DNA of 64,000 bases, from NCBI GenBank assembly GCA_034231615.1, contig CM067306.1, positions 44,336,094-44,400,093 of the forward strand, given 5' to 3'. Within the stretch, counting starts at the first letter, position 1; each line of letters starts with the position of its first letter. Shown one piece after another: positions 21,866-34,800 of this stretch. The notes below the pieces were generated by a model that was not told the DNA's origin, made no database searches, and saw only the letters and a program-made list of their open reading frames with translations. Made by a program: the position numbers and the translations under genes. Origin of the DNA: Meghimatium bilineatum. Its lineage: Eukaryota; Mollusca; Gastropoda; Stylommatophora; Philomycidae.

Positions 21866-22745
21866 TACTTGCCCTTCTCTTTAACTTATTGGTCCTCTCA
21901 GTGGTTGACTATGACATGGACTTCCTTAAAAGCTGTCCAGCACATAATACCATCGGTGGGAGTACATACGTAATGAAGAAATGTGAATAGTCCTGGGATG
22001 CACTAGAGGATTACCCACATCGTGGTATATAGATACATACTAGGCCTAGTATCCATAAAATCGTCACATTTCTTGGCATAGGCCAAGACAGACATGCAAG
22101 TCGTAAGTAACAAAAAGCACACACTCCTCACGAAACATCACGAATCTCAAGGGTTCTAGACTTAAGAGAGGATTGTGATGAACTCACAGATAAAACTATT
22201 GCACTAGTTACCATAATTGATTCTTTAGTTAGAGGAGAGGAGTGGATAAACGCTTGTGAGGCCATGGAAAACTATATGCAGGGCAACTGGACAGGCAGTG
22301 AAGAACATGGTACAATGAGAAAGTAGAAGTTGAAATACAACAGTTGCTCTGTCATAACACCACAGAAGATGATGCCGCTATATATCCAGACGGTTCTCTG
22401 ATTCCCAGCAAAAATATCAGATTGGGGGTAGAATTGTAAAGGAGCACAATGGGAGCTTACAAGGCAACAATCTCCAACATGAGATTGGAAATTGAGGCAG
22501 TTACGATTGCTATAAAGAATTTCTGGCACAAGCAAATTGGGAGCTGTAATAGTCACAGGCTCTCGGTGCATGCTTAGAGAGATAGAGAATTGGTGGTACC
22601 GACGTGAATTGATGAAGTACATTGCATGTTATGATCTGAAGAGAATTGTGTGGATTTATTCTCCTGGACATGAAGGACTCAGGCAAAGAGATGAGCCTCG
22701 AAAGCACGAATACTAGGAGAATTAGTTACGGGCAGGAATTACACA
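21866..22745 (+). mobile_element. LINE fragment with RNase H domain (plus-strand copy)
   Basis: Plus-strand reading gives VLSVVDYDMDFLK (about 21,893), IVLGCTRGLPTS, then after a variable stretch the RNase H start YPDGSLIPSK (22,380), NMRLEIEAVTIAIKNF (22,478-22,530) and IVWIYSPGHEGL-type codons (about 22,645-22,685). The order matches the minus-strand fragment at 10.35-11.46 kb (VLSVIDYG, CTRDTPI, TDDSV, GVRGNERAD), so both come from one RNase H-bearing LINE group. Frameshifts separate the blocks and the RT catalytic core is absent, so it is a dead 5'-truncated copy. The minus-strand open frames at 22.27-22.71 kb are its shadows. Confidence 0.78.
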
Positions 22746-22883
22746 TTAAGATCTTTACACGAACATTTTCTAAATAAGGACACTAGGAGTTGAACAAGAT
22801 ATAATAGTGCGACTTAAAAGAACTTAAACTACCCACAGGGCTAGCAGAACAAGGCGATTAAGGGGACGTCTTTAAGCTCAAGT

Positions 22884-23160
22884 TGTTTTTCCTGTGTCAT
22901 GTTGAGAAGGTCCTCAATACTCTGTGTCATTTTGAGGTCCTCAATACCCAGTGTCATGTTGAGGCCATCAATACCTTGTGTCGTGTCGACTAGGTCCTCG
23001 ATACCATGTGTTATTTTGAGAAGGTCCTCAATACCCTGTGTCGTGTTGAGAAGGTCATCAATACATTGTGTCGTGTTGACTAGGTGATCAATACCCTGTG
23101 TTATATTGTGAATGTCCTCAATACCATGTGTCATGTTTGGAAGTTCCTCATACATTGTGT
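22884..23160. repeat. 30-bp minisatellite, 9-10 copies
   Basis: tcctcaatac recurs at spacings of 27, 27 and then 30 bp (22,911, 22,938, 22,965, 22,995, 23,025, 23,055, 23,085, 23,115, 23,145), joined by a variable tgtgtcatgttga word. Because the unit is a multiple of 3, open frames persist on both strands (minus 22,841-23,269, with a ten-residue repeat like IEDLLNTTQG; plus 22,899-23,087). There is no start context or flanking gene to suggest that either is expressed. Confidence 0.92.
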
Positions 23161-23255
23161 TCGTCAGTGGTGGGCAGCCTCTTCTCTTGGCGCAAATGAA
23201 ACGTGTCCCTGAATGATTAATTAGTATAACCGACAGATAGCTAATAGCTGTCATA

Positions 23256-23987
23256 CGAGGCGTGTTCAAATGAAAACGGGACTTGTGGATTTATTTAAAA
23301 AGTATCACACGCAATTTAATATTTTCAACGGAATTGAACAAAGCAACCACTTGTGAATAAGAATGCACCTGGGTTCATCAGAAAAAATCTCCGTATGCAT
23401 TTAGGCAAGCATCCCACTGTTTAGGTAGACGTCGAATGCCGTCCGAGAAAAAGTTGCGTGGCTGTTCCGATAGTTCAATTTCTTCCGAACAACCATGTGG
23501 GCTGTCCCAATTGACATATGGAATTCTTCTGCAAGCGAACGAATGCTCCGACGACTGTCAGTCAGTACTGCTTTATCAAGCACGGCTATGGCTTCTTCTG
23601 TTGCAACAATATGCGCCTGACCTGGCCGTGCAAGATCTGCCGTTAACTCACGTTCGTCTTTAAACATACGCACCCACTCCATCACTCTGGTCCTCGACAA
23701 ACATTTGTCACCATATGCTGCCTTCATTCTCCGATGAATGTCTACTGCTTGACATCCTTCAAATGAAAGAAACTGGATCACAGCACGCTGATTCACTTTG
23801 GACGGGTTCGGAATCACACCCGCCATATTGTTAACAGTCTTCTGCAGCACATATGCATGCTGGGAAGATGAACACGTGACCGTATGTAAATTATTGGATA
23901 CTCATTACTAGTGCAAAATGTCATCAATATCAGTGCGCTCTATCACGCGTGGTGTAACAAGTCCCGTTTTCATTTGAACACGCCTCG
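23256..23987 (-). mobile_element. Mariner element, internally deleted, with perfect 31-bp TIRs
   Basis: The ends cgaggcgtgttcaaatgaaa... and its exact reverse complement span 31 bases each (23,256-23,286 and 23,957-23,987) with no mismatch I can see, and a TA sits outside each end (23,254-23,255 and 23,988-23,989), the mariner target site. The total of 732 bp is short beside the ~1.3 kb of an intact mariner. The inside codes on the minus strand for the transposase N-terminus and then jumps to the extreme C-terminal codons, so the catalytic domain has been deleted. Identical TIRs imply recent mobility. Confidence 0.95.
23401..23850 (-). CDS. Truncated mariner transposase, DNA-binding domain only
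   Basis: The 149-codon frame starts MLQKTVNNMAGVIPNPSKVN, then RAVIQFLSFEGCQAVDIHRR and GDKCLSRTRVMEWVRMFKDE, which is the first helix-turn-helix (Mos1 type), followed by a linker with ARPGQAHIVATEE and a second helix-turn-helix ending RSLAEEFHMSIGTAHMVVRK. After NYRN the frame runs into HATFSRTAFDVYLNSGMLA. In another frame that DNA reads FFSDGIRRLP and WDACLNAYGDFF, the normal mariner C-terminus, so the deletion junction is near 23,455 and out of frame. None of the catalytic DDD residues remain. If expressed it could only bind the element's ends. The start chosen is the first Met of the frame; the second Met at codon 9 is equally plausible. Confidence 0.85.
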   Translation of the reverse strand: MLQKTVNNMAGVIPNPSKVNQRAVIQFLSFEGCQAVDIHRRMKAAYGDKCLSRTRVMEWVRMFKDERELTADLARPGQAHIVATEEAIAVLDKAVLTDSRRSIRSLAEEFHMSIGTAHMVVRKKLNYRNSHATFSRTAFDVYLNSGMLA

Positions 23988-23989
23988 TA

Positions 23990-24592
23990 GTTATTAAAAT
24001 AACCAATAATCATCACAGCTTACAGTGTTATTAAAAACACCAACAGAGAAATATAGTTAAAATCTTTTATTTTTCTTCGTCTTCGTGTTCTCAAATTCCT
24101 GCAGATTAGCAGAATGTAATTCAAATATTTAACTGCGTTGCGTCACGGTTCACAGCGTAGCTGCGATATCTGCAATCTTTATTACAGGTAATCGGTATTG
24201 AAGGACAAATTAAATGGGAAACGTTTCCATGAAAGGCATTAATACGTTATAATTGGATATGATTGGATTGTAATTTTGTTAGATTTTATTGTTGTATGAG
24301 AGATAAATGCATGACATGCACAAAGATAATACAGTCAAATCCGATTACAGCGGAATTCTTCAATAACACATCCTTTTATAACGAATTTCTCTCTTTAACA
24401 ACACTTTTACAAATCCCGTTAAATTTATTGTTTTTACTGTATATAGCGAATTTCTGTTACTGCATACATATTTCTTCGGTCTGATGACCTTGTTATTGAA
24501 AACTGTTAAAGGTGGTGGACGTTTAAAACATTTATACTGGTTTTATAGTGATGTACTGATTGTATGGTGCTGATTGTCATTAGAGGAGAGGA
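23990..24592. other. No gene recognised; possible pogo-like terminus at 24,331
   Basis: At 24,331 tacagtcaaatccgattaca followed by words such as ttataacgaatttc recalls the left end of pogo/Tigger-type elements, with TA before CAGT. I could not find a matching right end. The rest is AT-rich and plain. Confidence 0.3.
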
Positions 24593-25028
24593 AGAAAGTT
24601 CTGCGTTGCTATATAACTCCTATATTAATATATGGATGTGAGTCTTGATCAATAAACAAACAGGAAAGTCGGAAATTAGAGGCAATAGAGATGGGGTTCT
24701 ACAGAAGAATGCTGAGAATACCACAGGCTGATAGGAAAACTAATTTGGTCGTATTGTAGATTCAAATGCGATACGGACCTTAATCAATAATATAAGAAAA
24801 AGACGTTCTTCATTTTTTGACCATTTAATGAGCCAAGGAGGTTTGGAGAATATAGTCACAACAGGCAAGATTGAAGGCAACACAGACAGAGGGCGACAAC
24901 GTGAGAAAATGTTATACAGTTTAACAACCTGACACAACAGGGAAACAACTACGTACCTGATACATAATGCTGGAGATAGAAAGTTGTGGAGAGCCTTGGT
25001 TGCCTACGCCAACCGGAAATGTTCCTGA
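24593..25028 (+). mobile_element. LINE C-terminal fragment ending at the satellite border
   Basis: Plus-strand codons read LRCYITPILIYGCES, then EAIEMGFYRRMLRIP (24,610-24,720), DHLMSQGGLENIVTTGKIEG (about 24,815-24,880) and RKLWRALVAYANRKCS before a TGA at 25,026-25,028. This is the conserved tail that follows the reverse transcriptase in LINEs of the CETWTL/GHVKR type. Frame changes occur at about 24,755 and 24,900, so it is dead. The RT itself is absent (5' truncation). The stop codon is the first base of the 29-kb satellite, which makes the LINE 3' end the likely source of the repeat. Confidence 0.78.
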
Positions 25029-25859
25029 TGCTGATTGACATCTGGTTGTATGATGCTGATTGACATCTGGTTGTATGGTGCTGATTGACATCTGGCTGTA
25101 TGGTGCTGATTGACATCTGGTTGTATGATGCTGATTGGCATCTGGTTGTATGATGCTGATTGACATCTGGTTGTATGGTGCTGATTGACATCTGGCTGTA
25201 TGATTCTGATTGACATCTGGTTGTATGATGCTGATTGACATCTGGTTGTATGGTGCTGATTGACATCTGGCTGTATGGCGCTGATTGACATCTGACTGTA
25301 TGATGCTGATTGACATCTGACTGTATGATGCTGATTGACATCTGACTGTATGAGACTTATTGACATCTGGCTGTATGGCGCTGATTGACATCTGGCTGTA
25401 TGGTGCTGATTGACATCTGGCTGTATGGTGCTGATTGACATCTGGATGTATGATGCTGATTGACATCTGGCTGTATGATGCTGATTGACATCTGGTTGTA
25501 TGGTGCTGATTGACATCTGACTGTATGAGACTGATTGACATCTGACTGTATGAGACTGACTGACATCTGGCTGTATGGTGCTGATTGACATCTGGTTGTA
25601 TGATGCTGATTGACATCTGGATGTATGATGCTGATTGACATCTGGCTGTATGATGCTGATTGACATCTGGTTGTATGGTGCTGATTGACATCTGACTGTA
25701 TGAGACTGATTGACATCAGGCTGTATGAGACTGATTGACATCTGACTGTATGGTGCTGATTGACATCTGGCTGTATGATGCTGATTGACATCTCGCTGTA
25801 TGGTGCTGATTGACATCTGACTGTATGAGACTGATTGACATCTGGCTGTATGATGCTGA

Positions 25860-28800
25860 TTGACATCTGGCTGTATGATGCTGATTGACATCTGGTTGTA
25901 TGGTGCTGATTGACATCTGACTGTATGAGACTGATTTTCATCAGGCTATATGAGACTGATTGACATCTGACTGTATGGTGCTGATTGACATCTGGCTGTA
26001 TGATGCTGATTGACATCTGGGAGTATGGTGCTGATTGACATCTGGTTGTATGAGACTGATTGACATCTGGCTGTATGGCGCTGATTGACATCTGACTGTA
26101 TGAGACTGATTGACATCTGGCTGTATGGTGCTGATTGACATCTGGCTGTATGATGCTGATTGACATCTGGCTGTATGATGCTGATTGACATCTGGTTGTA
26201 TGGTGCTGATTGACATCTGACTGTATGAGACTGATTGACATCTGGCTGTATGAGACTGATTGACATCTGACTGTATGGTGCTGATTGACATCTGGCTGTA
26301 TGGTGCTGATTGACATCTGGCTGTATGAGACTGATTGACATCTGGCTGTATGGCGCTGATTGACATCTGACTGTATGAGACTGATTGACATCTGGCTGTA
26401 TGGTGCTGATTGACATCTGGTTGTATGATGCTGATTGACATCTGGTTGTATGGCGCTGATTGACATCTGGCTGTATGATGCTGATTGACATCTGGCTGTA
26501 TGAGACTGATTGACATCTGGCTGTATGGCGCTGATTGACATCTGGCTGTATGATGCTGATTGACATCTGGCTGTATGAGACTGATTGACATCTGAATGTA
26601 TGGCGCTGTTTTACATCTGACTGTATGAGACTGATTGACATCTGGTTGTATGGCGCTGATTGACATCTGGCTGTATGATGCTGATTGACATCTGGCTGTA
26701 TGGTGCTGATTGACATCTGGTTGTATGGTGCTGATTGACATCTGACTGTATGAGACTGATTGACATCTGGTTGTATGGTGCTGATTGACATCTGGTTGTA
26801 TGGTGCTGATTGACATCTGATTGTATGAGACTGATTGACATCTGGTTGTATGGTGCTGATTGACATCTGGTTGTATGATGCTGATTGACATCTGACTGTA
26901 TGAGACTGATTGACATCTGGCTGTATGGTGCTGATTGACATCTGGCTGTATGGTGCTGATTGACATATGGTTGTATGGTGCTGTTTGACATCTGGCTGTA
27001 TGAGACTGATTGACATCTGGTTGTGTGGTGCTGATTGACATCTGGTTGTATGGTGCTGATTGACATCTGGCTGTATGAGACTGATTGACATCTGGCTGTA
27101 TGATGCTGATTGGCATCTGCCTGTATGAGACTGATTGACATCTGGCTGTATGATGCTGATTGACATCTGGTTTTATGGTGCTGATTGACATCTGACTGTA
27201 TGAAACTGATTGACATCTGGCTGTATGATGCTGATTGGCATCTGGTTGTATGATGCTGATTGACATCTGGTTGTATGGTGCTGATTGACATCTGGCTGTA
27301 TGATGCTGATTGACATCTGGTTGTATGATGCTGATTGACATCTGGTTGTATGGCGCTGATTCACATCTGGTTGTATGGTGCTGATTGACATCTGGTTGTA
27401 TGATGCTGATTGACATCTGGTTGTATGATGCTGATTGACATCTGGTTGTATGGTGCTGATTGACATCTGGCTGTATGGCGCTGATTGACATCTGACTGTA
27501 TGGTGCTGATTGACATCTGACTGTATGAGACTGATTGACATCTGGCTGTATGAGACTGATTGACATCTGACTGTATGGTGCTGATTGACATCTAGCTGTA
27601 TGGTGCTGATTGACATCTGGTTGTATGGTGCTGATTGACATCTGGCTGTATGAGACTGATTGACATCTGGCTGTATGGCGCTGATTGACATCTGACTGTA
27701 TGAGACTGATTGACATCTGGCTGTATGGTGCTGATTGACATCTGGCTGTATGATGCTGATTGACATCTGGTTGTATGGCGCTGATTGACATCTGGCTGTA
27801 TGATGCTGATTGACATCTGGCTGTATGAGACTGATTGACATCTGGCTGTATGGCGCTGATTGACATCTGGCTGTATGATGCTGATTGACATCTGGCTGTA
27901 TGAGACTGATTGACAACTAGATGTATGGCGCTGATTGACATCTGACTGTAAGAGACTGATTGACATCTGGTTGTATGGCGCTGATTGACATCTGGCTGTA
28001 TGATGCTGATTGACATCTGGCTGTATGAGACTGATTGACATCTGGCTGTATGGCGCTGATTGACATCTGACTGTATGAGACTGATTGACATATGGCTGTA
28101 TGGTGCTGATTGACATCTGGCTGTATGATGCTGATTGACATCTGGTTGTATGGCGCTGATTGACATCTGGCTGTATGACGCTGATTGACATCTGACTGTA
28201 TGAGACTGATTGACATCTGGCTGTATGGTGCTGATTGACAACTGGCTGTATGGTGCTGATTGACATCTGGTTGTATGGTGCTGATTGACATCTGACTGTA
28301 TGAGACTGATTGACATCTGGCTGTATGGTGCTGATTGAAATCTGGTTGTATGGTGCTGATTGACATCTGGTTGTATTGTGCTGATTGACATCTGACTGTA
28401 TGAGACTGATTGACATCTGGTTGTATGGTGCTGATTGACATCTGGTTGTATGGTGCTGATTGACATCTGACTGTATGAGACTGATTGACATCTGGTTGTA
28501 TGGTGCTGATTGACATCTGGTTGTATGGTGCTGATTGACATCTGACTGTATGAGACTGATTGACATCTGGTTGTATGGTGATGATTGACATCTGGTTGTA
28601 TGATGCTGATTGACATCTGACTGTATGAGACTGATTGACATCTGGCTGTATGGCGCTGATTGACATATGACTGTATGAGACTGATTGACATCTGGCTGTA
28701 TGGTGCTGATTGACATCTGGCTGTATGGTGCTGATTGACATATGGTTGTATGGTGCTGATTGACATCTGGCTGTATGATGCTGATTGACATCTGGTTGTA

Positions 28801-31800
28801 TGGTGCTGATTGACATCTGGTTGTATGGTGCTGAATGACATCTGGCTGTATGAGACTGATTTACATCTGGATGTATGATGCTGATTGGCATCTGACTGTA
28901 TGAGACTGATTGACATCTGGCTGTATGATGCTGATTGGCATCTGGTTGTATGATGCTGATTGACATCTGGTTGTATGGTGCTGATTGACATCTGACTGTA
29001 TGAAACTGATTGACATCTGGCTGTATGATGCTGATTGACATCTGGTTGTATGATGCTGATTGACATCTGGTTGTATGGCGCTGATTCACATCTGGTTGTA
29101 TGGTGCTGATTGACATCTGGTTGTATGATGCTGATTGACATCTGGTTGTATGATGCTGATTGACATCTGGTTGTATGATGCTGATTGACATCTGACTGTA
29201 TGATGCTGATTGACATCTGACTGTATGAGACTGATTGACATCTGGCTGTATGGCGCTGATTGACATCTGACTGTATGAGACTGATTGACATCTGTCTGTA
29301 TGGTGCTGATTGACATCTGGCTGTATGGTGCTGATTGATATCTGGCTGTATGATGCTGATTGACATCTGGTTGTATGGCGCTGATTGACATCTGACTGTA
29401 TGAGACTGATTGACATCTGGCTGTATGGTGCTGATTGACATCTGGCTGTATGGTGCTGATTGACATCTGACTGTATGAGACTGATTGACATCTGGCTGTA
29501 TGGTGCTGATTGACATCTGGCTTTATGGCGCTGATTGACATCTGACTGTATGATACTGATTGACATCTGACTGTATGAGACTGATTGACATCTGGCTGTA
29601 TGGCGCTGATTGACATCTGACTGTATGATGCTGATTGACATCTGGTTGTATGGTGCTGATTGACATCTTGCTGTATTGCACTGATTGACATCTGACTGTA
29701 TGATGCTGATTGACATCTTACTGTATGAGACTGATTGACATCTGGCTGTATGGCGCTGATTGACATCTGACTGTATGAGACTGATTGACATCTGGCTGTA
29801 TGGTGCTGATTGACATCTGGCTGTATGATGCTGATTGACATCTGGTTGTATGATGCTGATTGACATCTGGTTGTATGATGCTGATTGGCATCTGGTTGTA
29901 TGGTGCTGATTGACATCTGGTTTGATGGTGCTGATTGACATCTGGCTGTATGATGCTGATTGACATCTGGTTGTATGGTGCTGATTGACATCTGGTTGTA
30001 TGGTGCTGATTAACATCTGGCTGTATAGCGCTGATTGACATCTGACTATGAGACTGATTGACATCTGGCTGTATGAGACTGATTGACATCTGGCTGTATG
30101 GTGCTGATTGGCATCTGACTGTATGGTGCTGATTGACATCTGGCTGTATGGTGCTGATTGACATCTGGCTGTATGATGCTGATTGACATCTGGCTGTATG
30201 AGACTGATTGACATCTGGCTGTATGGCGCTGATTGACATCTGACTGTATGAGACTGATTGACATATGGCTGTATGTTACTGATTGACATCTGGCTGTACG
30301 ATGCTGATTGACATCTGGTTGTATGGCGCTGATTGACATCTGGCTGTATGACGCTGATTGACATCTGACTGTATGAGACTGATTGACATCTGGCTGTATG
30401 GTGCTGATTGACAACTGGCTGTATGGTACTGATTGACATCTGGTTGTATGGTGCTGATTGACATCTGACTGTATGAGACTGATCGACATCTGGCTGTATG
30501 GTGCTGATTGAAATCTGGTTGTATGGTGCTGTTTGACATCTGGTTGTATGGTGCTGAGTGACATCTGACTGTATGAGACTGATTGACATCTGGTTGTATG
30601 GTGCTGATTGACATCTGGTTGTATGGTGCTGATTGACATCTGACTGTATGAGACTGATTGACATCTGGCTGTATGGCGCTGATTGACATATGACTGTATG
30701 AGACTGATTGACATCTGGCTGTATGGTGCTGATTGACATCTGGCTGTATGGTGCTGATTGACATATGGTTGTATGGTGCTGATTGACATCTGGCTGTATG
30801 ATGCTGATTGACATCTGGTTGTATGGTGCTGATTGACATCTGGTTGTAAGGTGCTGATTGACATCTGGCTGTATGAGACTGATTTACATCTGGATGTATG
30901 ATGCTGATTGGCATCTGACTGTATGAGACTGATTGACATCTGGCTGTATGATGCTGATTGGCATCATGTTGTATGATGCTGATTGACATCTGGTTGTATG
31001 GTGCTGATTGACATCTGACTGTATGAAACTGATTGACATCTGGCTGTATGATGCTGATTGGCATCTGGTTGTATGATGCTGATTGACATCTGGTTGTATG
31101 GTGCTGATTGACATCTGGCTGTATGATGCTGATTGACATCTGGTTGTATGATGCTGATTGACATCTGGTTGTATGGCGCTGATTCACATCTGGTTGTATG
31201 GTGCTGATTGACATCTGGTTGTATGATGCTGATTGACATCTGGTTGTATGATGCTGATTGACATCTGGTTGTATGGTGCTGATTGACATCTGGCTGTATG
31301 GCGCTGATTGACATCTGACTGTATGATGCTGATTGACATCTGACTGTATGAGACTGATTGACATCTGGCTGTATGGCGCTGATTGACATCTGACTGTATG
31401 AGACTTATTGACATCTGGCTGTATGGTGCTGATTGACATCTGGCTGTATGATGCTGATTGACATCTGGCTGTATGATGCTGATTGACATCTGGTTGTATG
31501 GCGCTGATTGACATCTGACTGTATGAGACTGATTGACATCTGGCTGTATGGTGCTGATTGACATCTGGCTGTATGGTGCTGATTGACATCTGACTGTATG
31601 AGACTGATTGACATCTGGCTGTATGGCGCTGATTTACATCTGACTGTATGAGACTGATTGACATCTGGCTGTATGGTGCTGATTGACATCTGGCTTTATG
31701 GCGCTGATTGACATCTGACTGTATGATGCTGATTGACATCTGACTGTATGAGACTGATTGACATCTGGCTGTATGGCGCTGATTGACATCTGACTGTATG

Positions 31801-34800
31801 ATGCTGATTGACATCTGTTGTATGGTGCTGATTGACATCTTGCTGTATTGCGCTGATTGACATCTGACTGTATGATACTGATTGACATCTTACTGTATGA
31901 GACTGATTGACATCTGGCTGTATGGCGCTGATTGACATCTGACTGTATGAGACTGATTGACATCTGGCTGTATGGTGCTGATTGACATCTGGCTGTATGA
32001 TGCTGATTGACATCTGGTTGTATGATGCTGATTGACATCTGGTTGTATGATGCTGATTGACATCTGGTTGTATGGTGCTGATTGACATCTGGTTGGATGG
32101 TGCTGATTGACATCTGGCTGTATGATGCTGATTGACATCTGGTTGTATGGTGCTGATTGACATCTGGTTGTATGGTGCTGATTAACATCTGGCTGTATGG
32201 CGCTGATTGACATCTGACTATGAGACTGATTGACATCTGGCTGTATGAGACTGATTGACATCTGGCTGTATGGTGCTGATTGGCATCTGACTGTATGGTG
32301 CTGATTGACATCTGGCTGTATGGTGCTGATTGACATCTGGTTGTATGGTGCTGATTGACATCTGGCTGTATGGCGCTGATTGACATCTGGCTGTATGAGA
32401 CTGATTGACATCTGACTGTATGGTGCTGATTGACATCTGGCTGTATGGTGCTGTTTGACATCTGGCTGTATGAGACTGATTGACATCTGGCTGTATGGCG
32501 CTGATTGACATCTGACTGTATGAGACTGATTGACATCTGGCTGTATGGTGCTGATTGACATCTGGCTGTATGATGCTGATTGACATCTGGTTGTATGGCG
32601 CTGATTGACATCTGGCTGAATGATGCTGATTGACATCTGGCTGTATGGCGCTGATTGACATCTGGCTGTATGATGCTGATTGACATCTGGCTGTATGAGA
32701 CTGATTGACATCTGGATGTATGGCGCTGTTTGACATCTGACTGTATGAGACTGATTGACATCTGGTTGTATGGCGCTGATTGACATCTGGCTGTATGATG
32801 CTGATTGACATCTGGCTGTATGAGACTGATTGACATCTGGCTGTATGGCGCTGATTGACATCTGACTGTATGAGACTGATTGACATATGGCTGTATGGTG
32901 CTGATTGACATCTGGCTGTATGATGCTGATTGACATCTGGTTGTATGGCGCTGATTGACATCTGGCTGTATGACGCTGATTGACATCTGACTGTATGAGA
33001 CTGATTGACATCTGGCTGTATGGTGCTGATTGACAACTGGCTGTATGGTGCTGATTGACATCTGGTTTTATGGTGCTGATTGACATCTGACTGTATGAGA
33101 CTGATCGACATCTGGCTGTATGGTGCTGATTGAAATCTGGTTGTATGGTGCTGTTTGACATCTGGTTGTATGGTGCTGAGTGACATCTGACTGTATGAGA
33201 CTGATTGACATCTGGTTGTATGTTGCTGATTGACATCTGGTTGTATGGTGCTGATTGACATCTGACTGTATGAGACTGATTGACATCTGGTTGTATGGTG
33301 CTGATTGACATCTGGTTGTATGGTGCTGATTGACATCTGACTGTATGAGACTGATTGACATCTGGTTGTATGGTGCTGATTGACATCTGGTTGTATGATG
33401 CTGATTGACATCTGACTGTATGAGACTGATTGACATCTGGCTGTATGGTGCTGATTGACATCTGGCTGTATGGTGCTGATTGACATATAGTTGTATGGTG
33501 CTGATTGACATCTGGTTGTATGGCGCTGATTGACATCTGACTGTATGAGACTGATTGACATCTGGCTGTATGGTGCTGTTTGACATCTGGCTGTATGGCG
33601 CTGATTGACATCTGACTGTATGAGACTGATTGACATCTGGCTGTATGAGACTGATTGACATCTGACTGTATGGTGCTGATTGGCATCTAGCTGTATGGTG
33701 CTGATTGACATCTGGTTGTATGGTGCTGATTGACATCTGGCTGTATGAGACTGATTGACATCTGGCTGTATGGCGCTGATTGACATCTGACTGTATGAGA
33801 CTGATTGACATCTGGCTGTATGGTGCTGATTGACATCTGGCTGTATGATGCTGATTGACATCTGGTTGTATGGCGCTGATTGACATCTGGCTGTATGATG
33901 CTTATTGACATCTGGCTGTATGAAACTGATTGACATCTGGCTGTATGGCGCTGATTGACATCTGGCTGTATGATGCTGATTGACATCTGGCTGTATGAGA
34001 CTGATTGACATCTAGATGTATGGCGCTGATTGATATCTGACTGTATGAGACTGATTGACATCTGGTTGTATGGCGCTGATTGACATCTGACTGTATGAGA
34101 CTGATTGACATATGGCTGTATGTTACTGATTGACATCTGGCTGTACGATGCTGATTGACATCTGGTTGTATGGCGCTGATTGACATCTGGCTGTATGACG
34201 CTGATTGACATCTGACTGTATGAGACTGATTGACATCTGGCTGTATGGTGCTGATTGACAACTGGCTGTATGGTACTGATTGACATCTGGTTGTATGGTG
34301 CTGATTGACATCTGACTGTATGAGACTGATCGACATCTGGCTGTATGGTGCTGATTGAAATCTGGTTGTATGGTGCTGTTTGACATCTGGTTGTATGGTG
34401 CTGAGTGACATCTGACTGTATGAGACTGATTGACATCTGGTTGTATGGTGCTGATTGACATCTGGTTGTATGGTGCTGATTGACATCTGACTGTATGAGA
34501 CTGATTGACATCTGGCTGTATGGCGCTGATTGACATATGACTGTATGAGACTGATTGACATCTGGCTGTATGGTGCTGATTGACATCTGGCTGTATGGTG
34601 CTGATTGACATATGGTTGTATGGTGCTGATTGACATCTGGCTGTATGATGCTGATTGACATCTGGTTGTATGGTGCTGATTGACATCTGGTTGTAAGGTG
34701 CTGATTGACATCTGGCTGTATGAGACTGATTTACATCTGGATGTATGATGCTGATTGGCATCTGACTGTATGAGACTGATTGACATCTGGCTGTATGATG

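Noticed and set aside
25941-29516. 1,191-codon ORF (and its repeat at 37,533-41,108) as a real repeat protein
   Set aside because: All three minus frames are open because the 25-bp consensus lacks stop words; overlapping ORFs in different frames and absence of any non-repeat domain argue against a gene.
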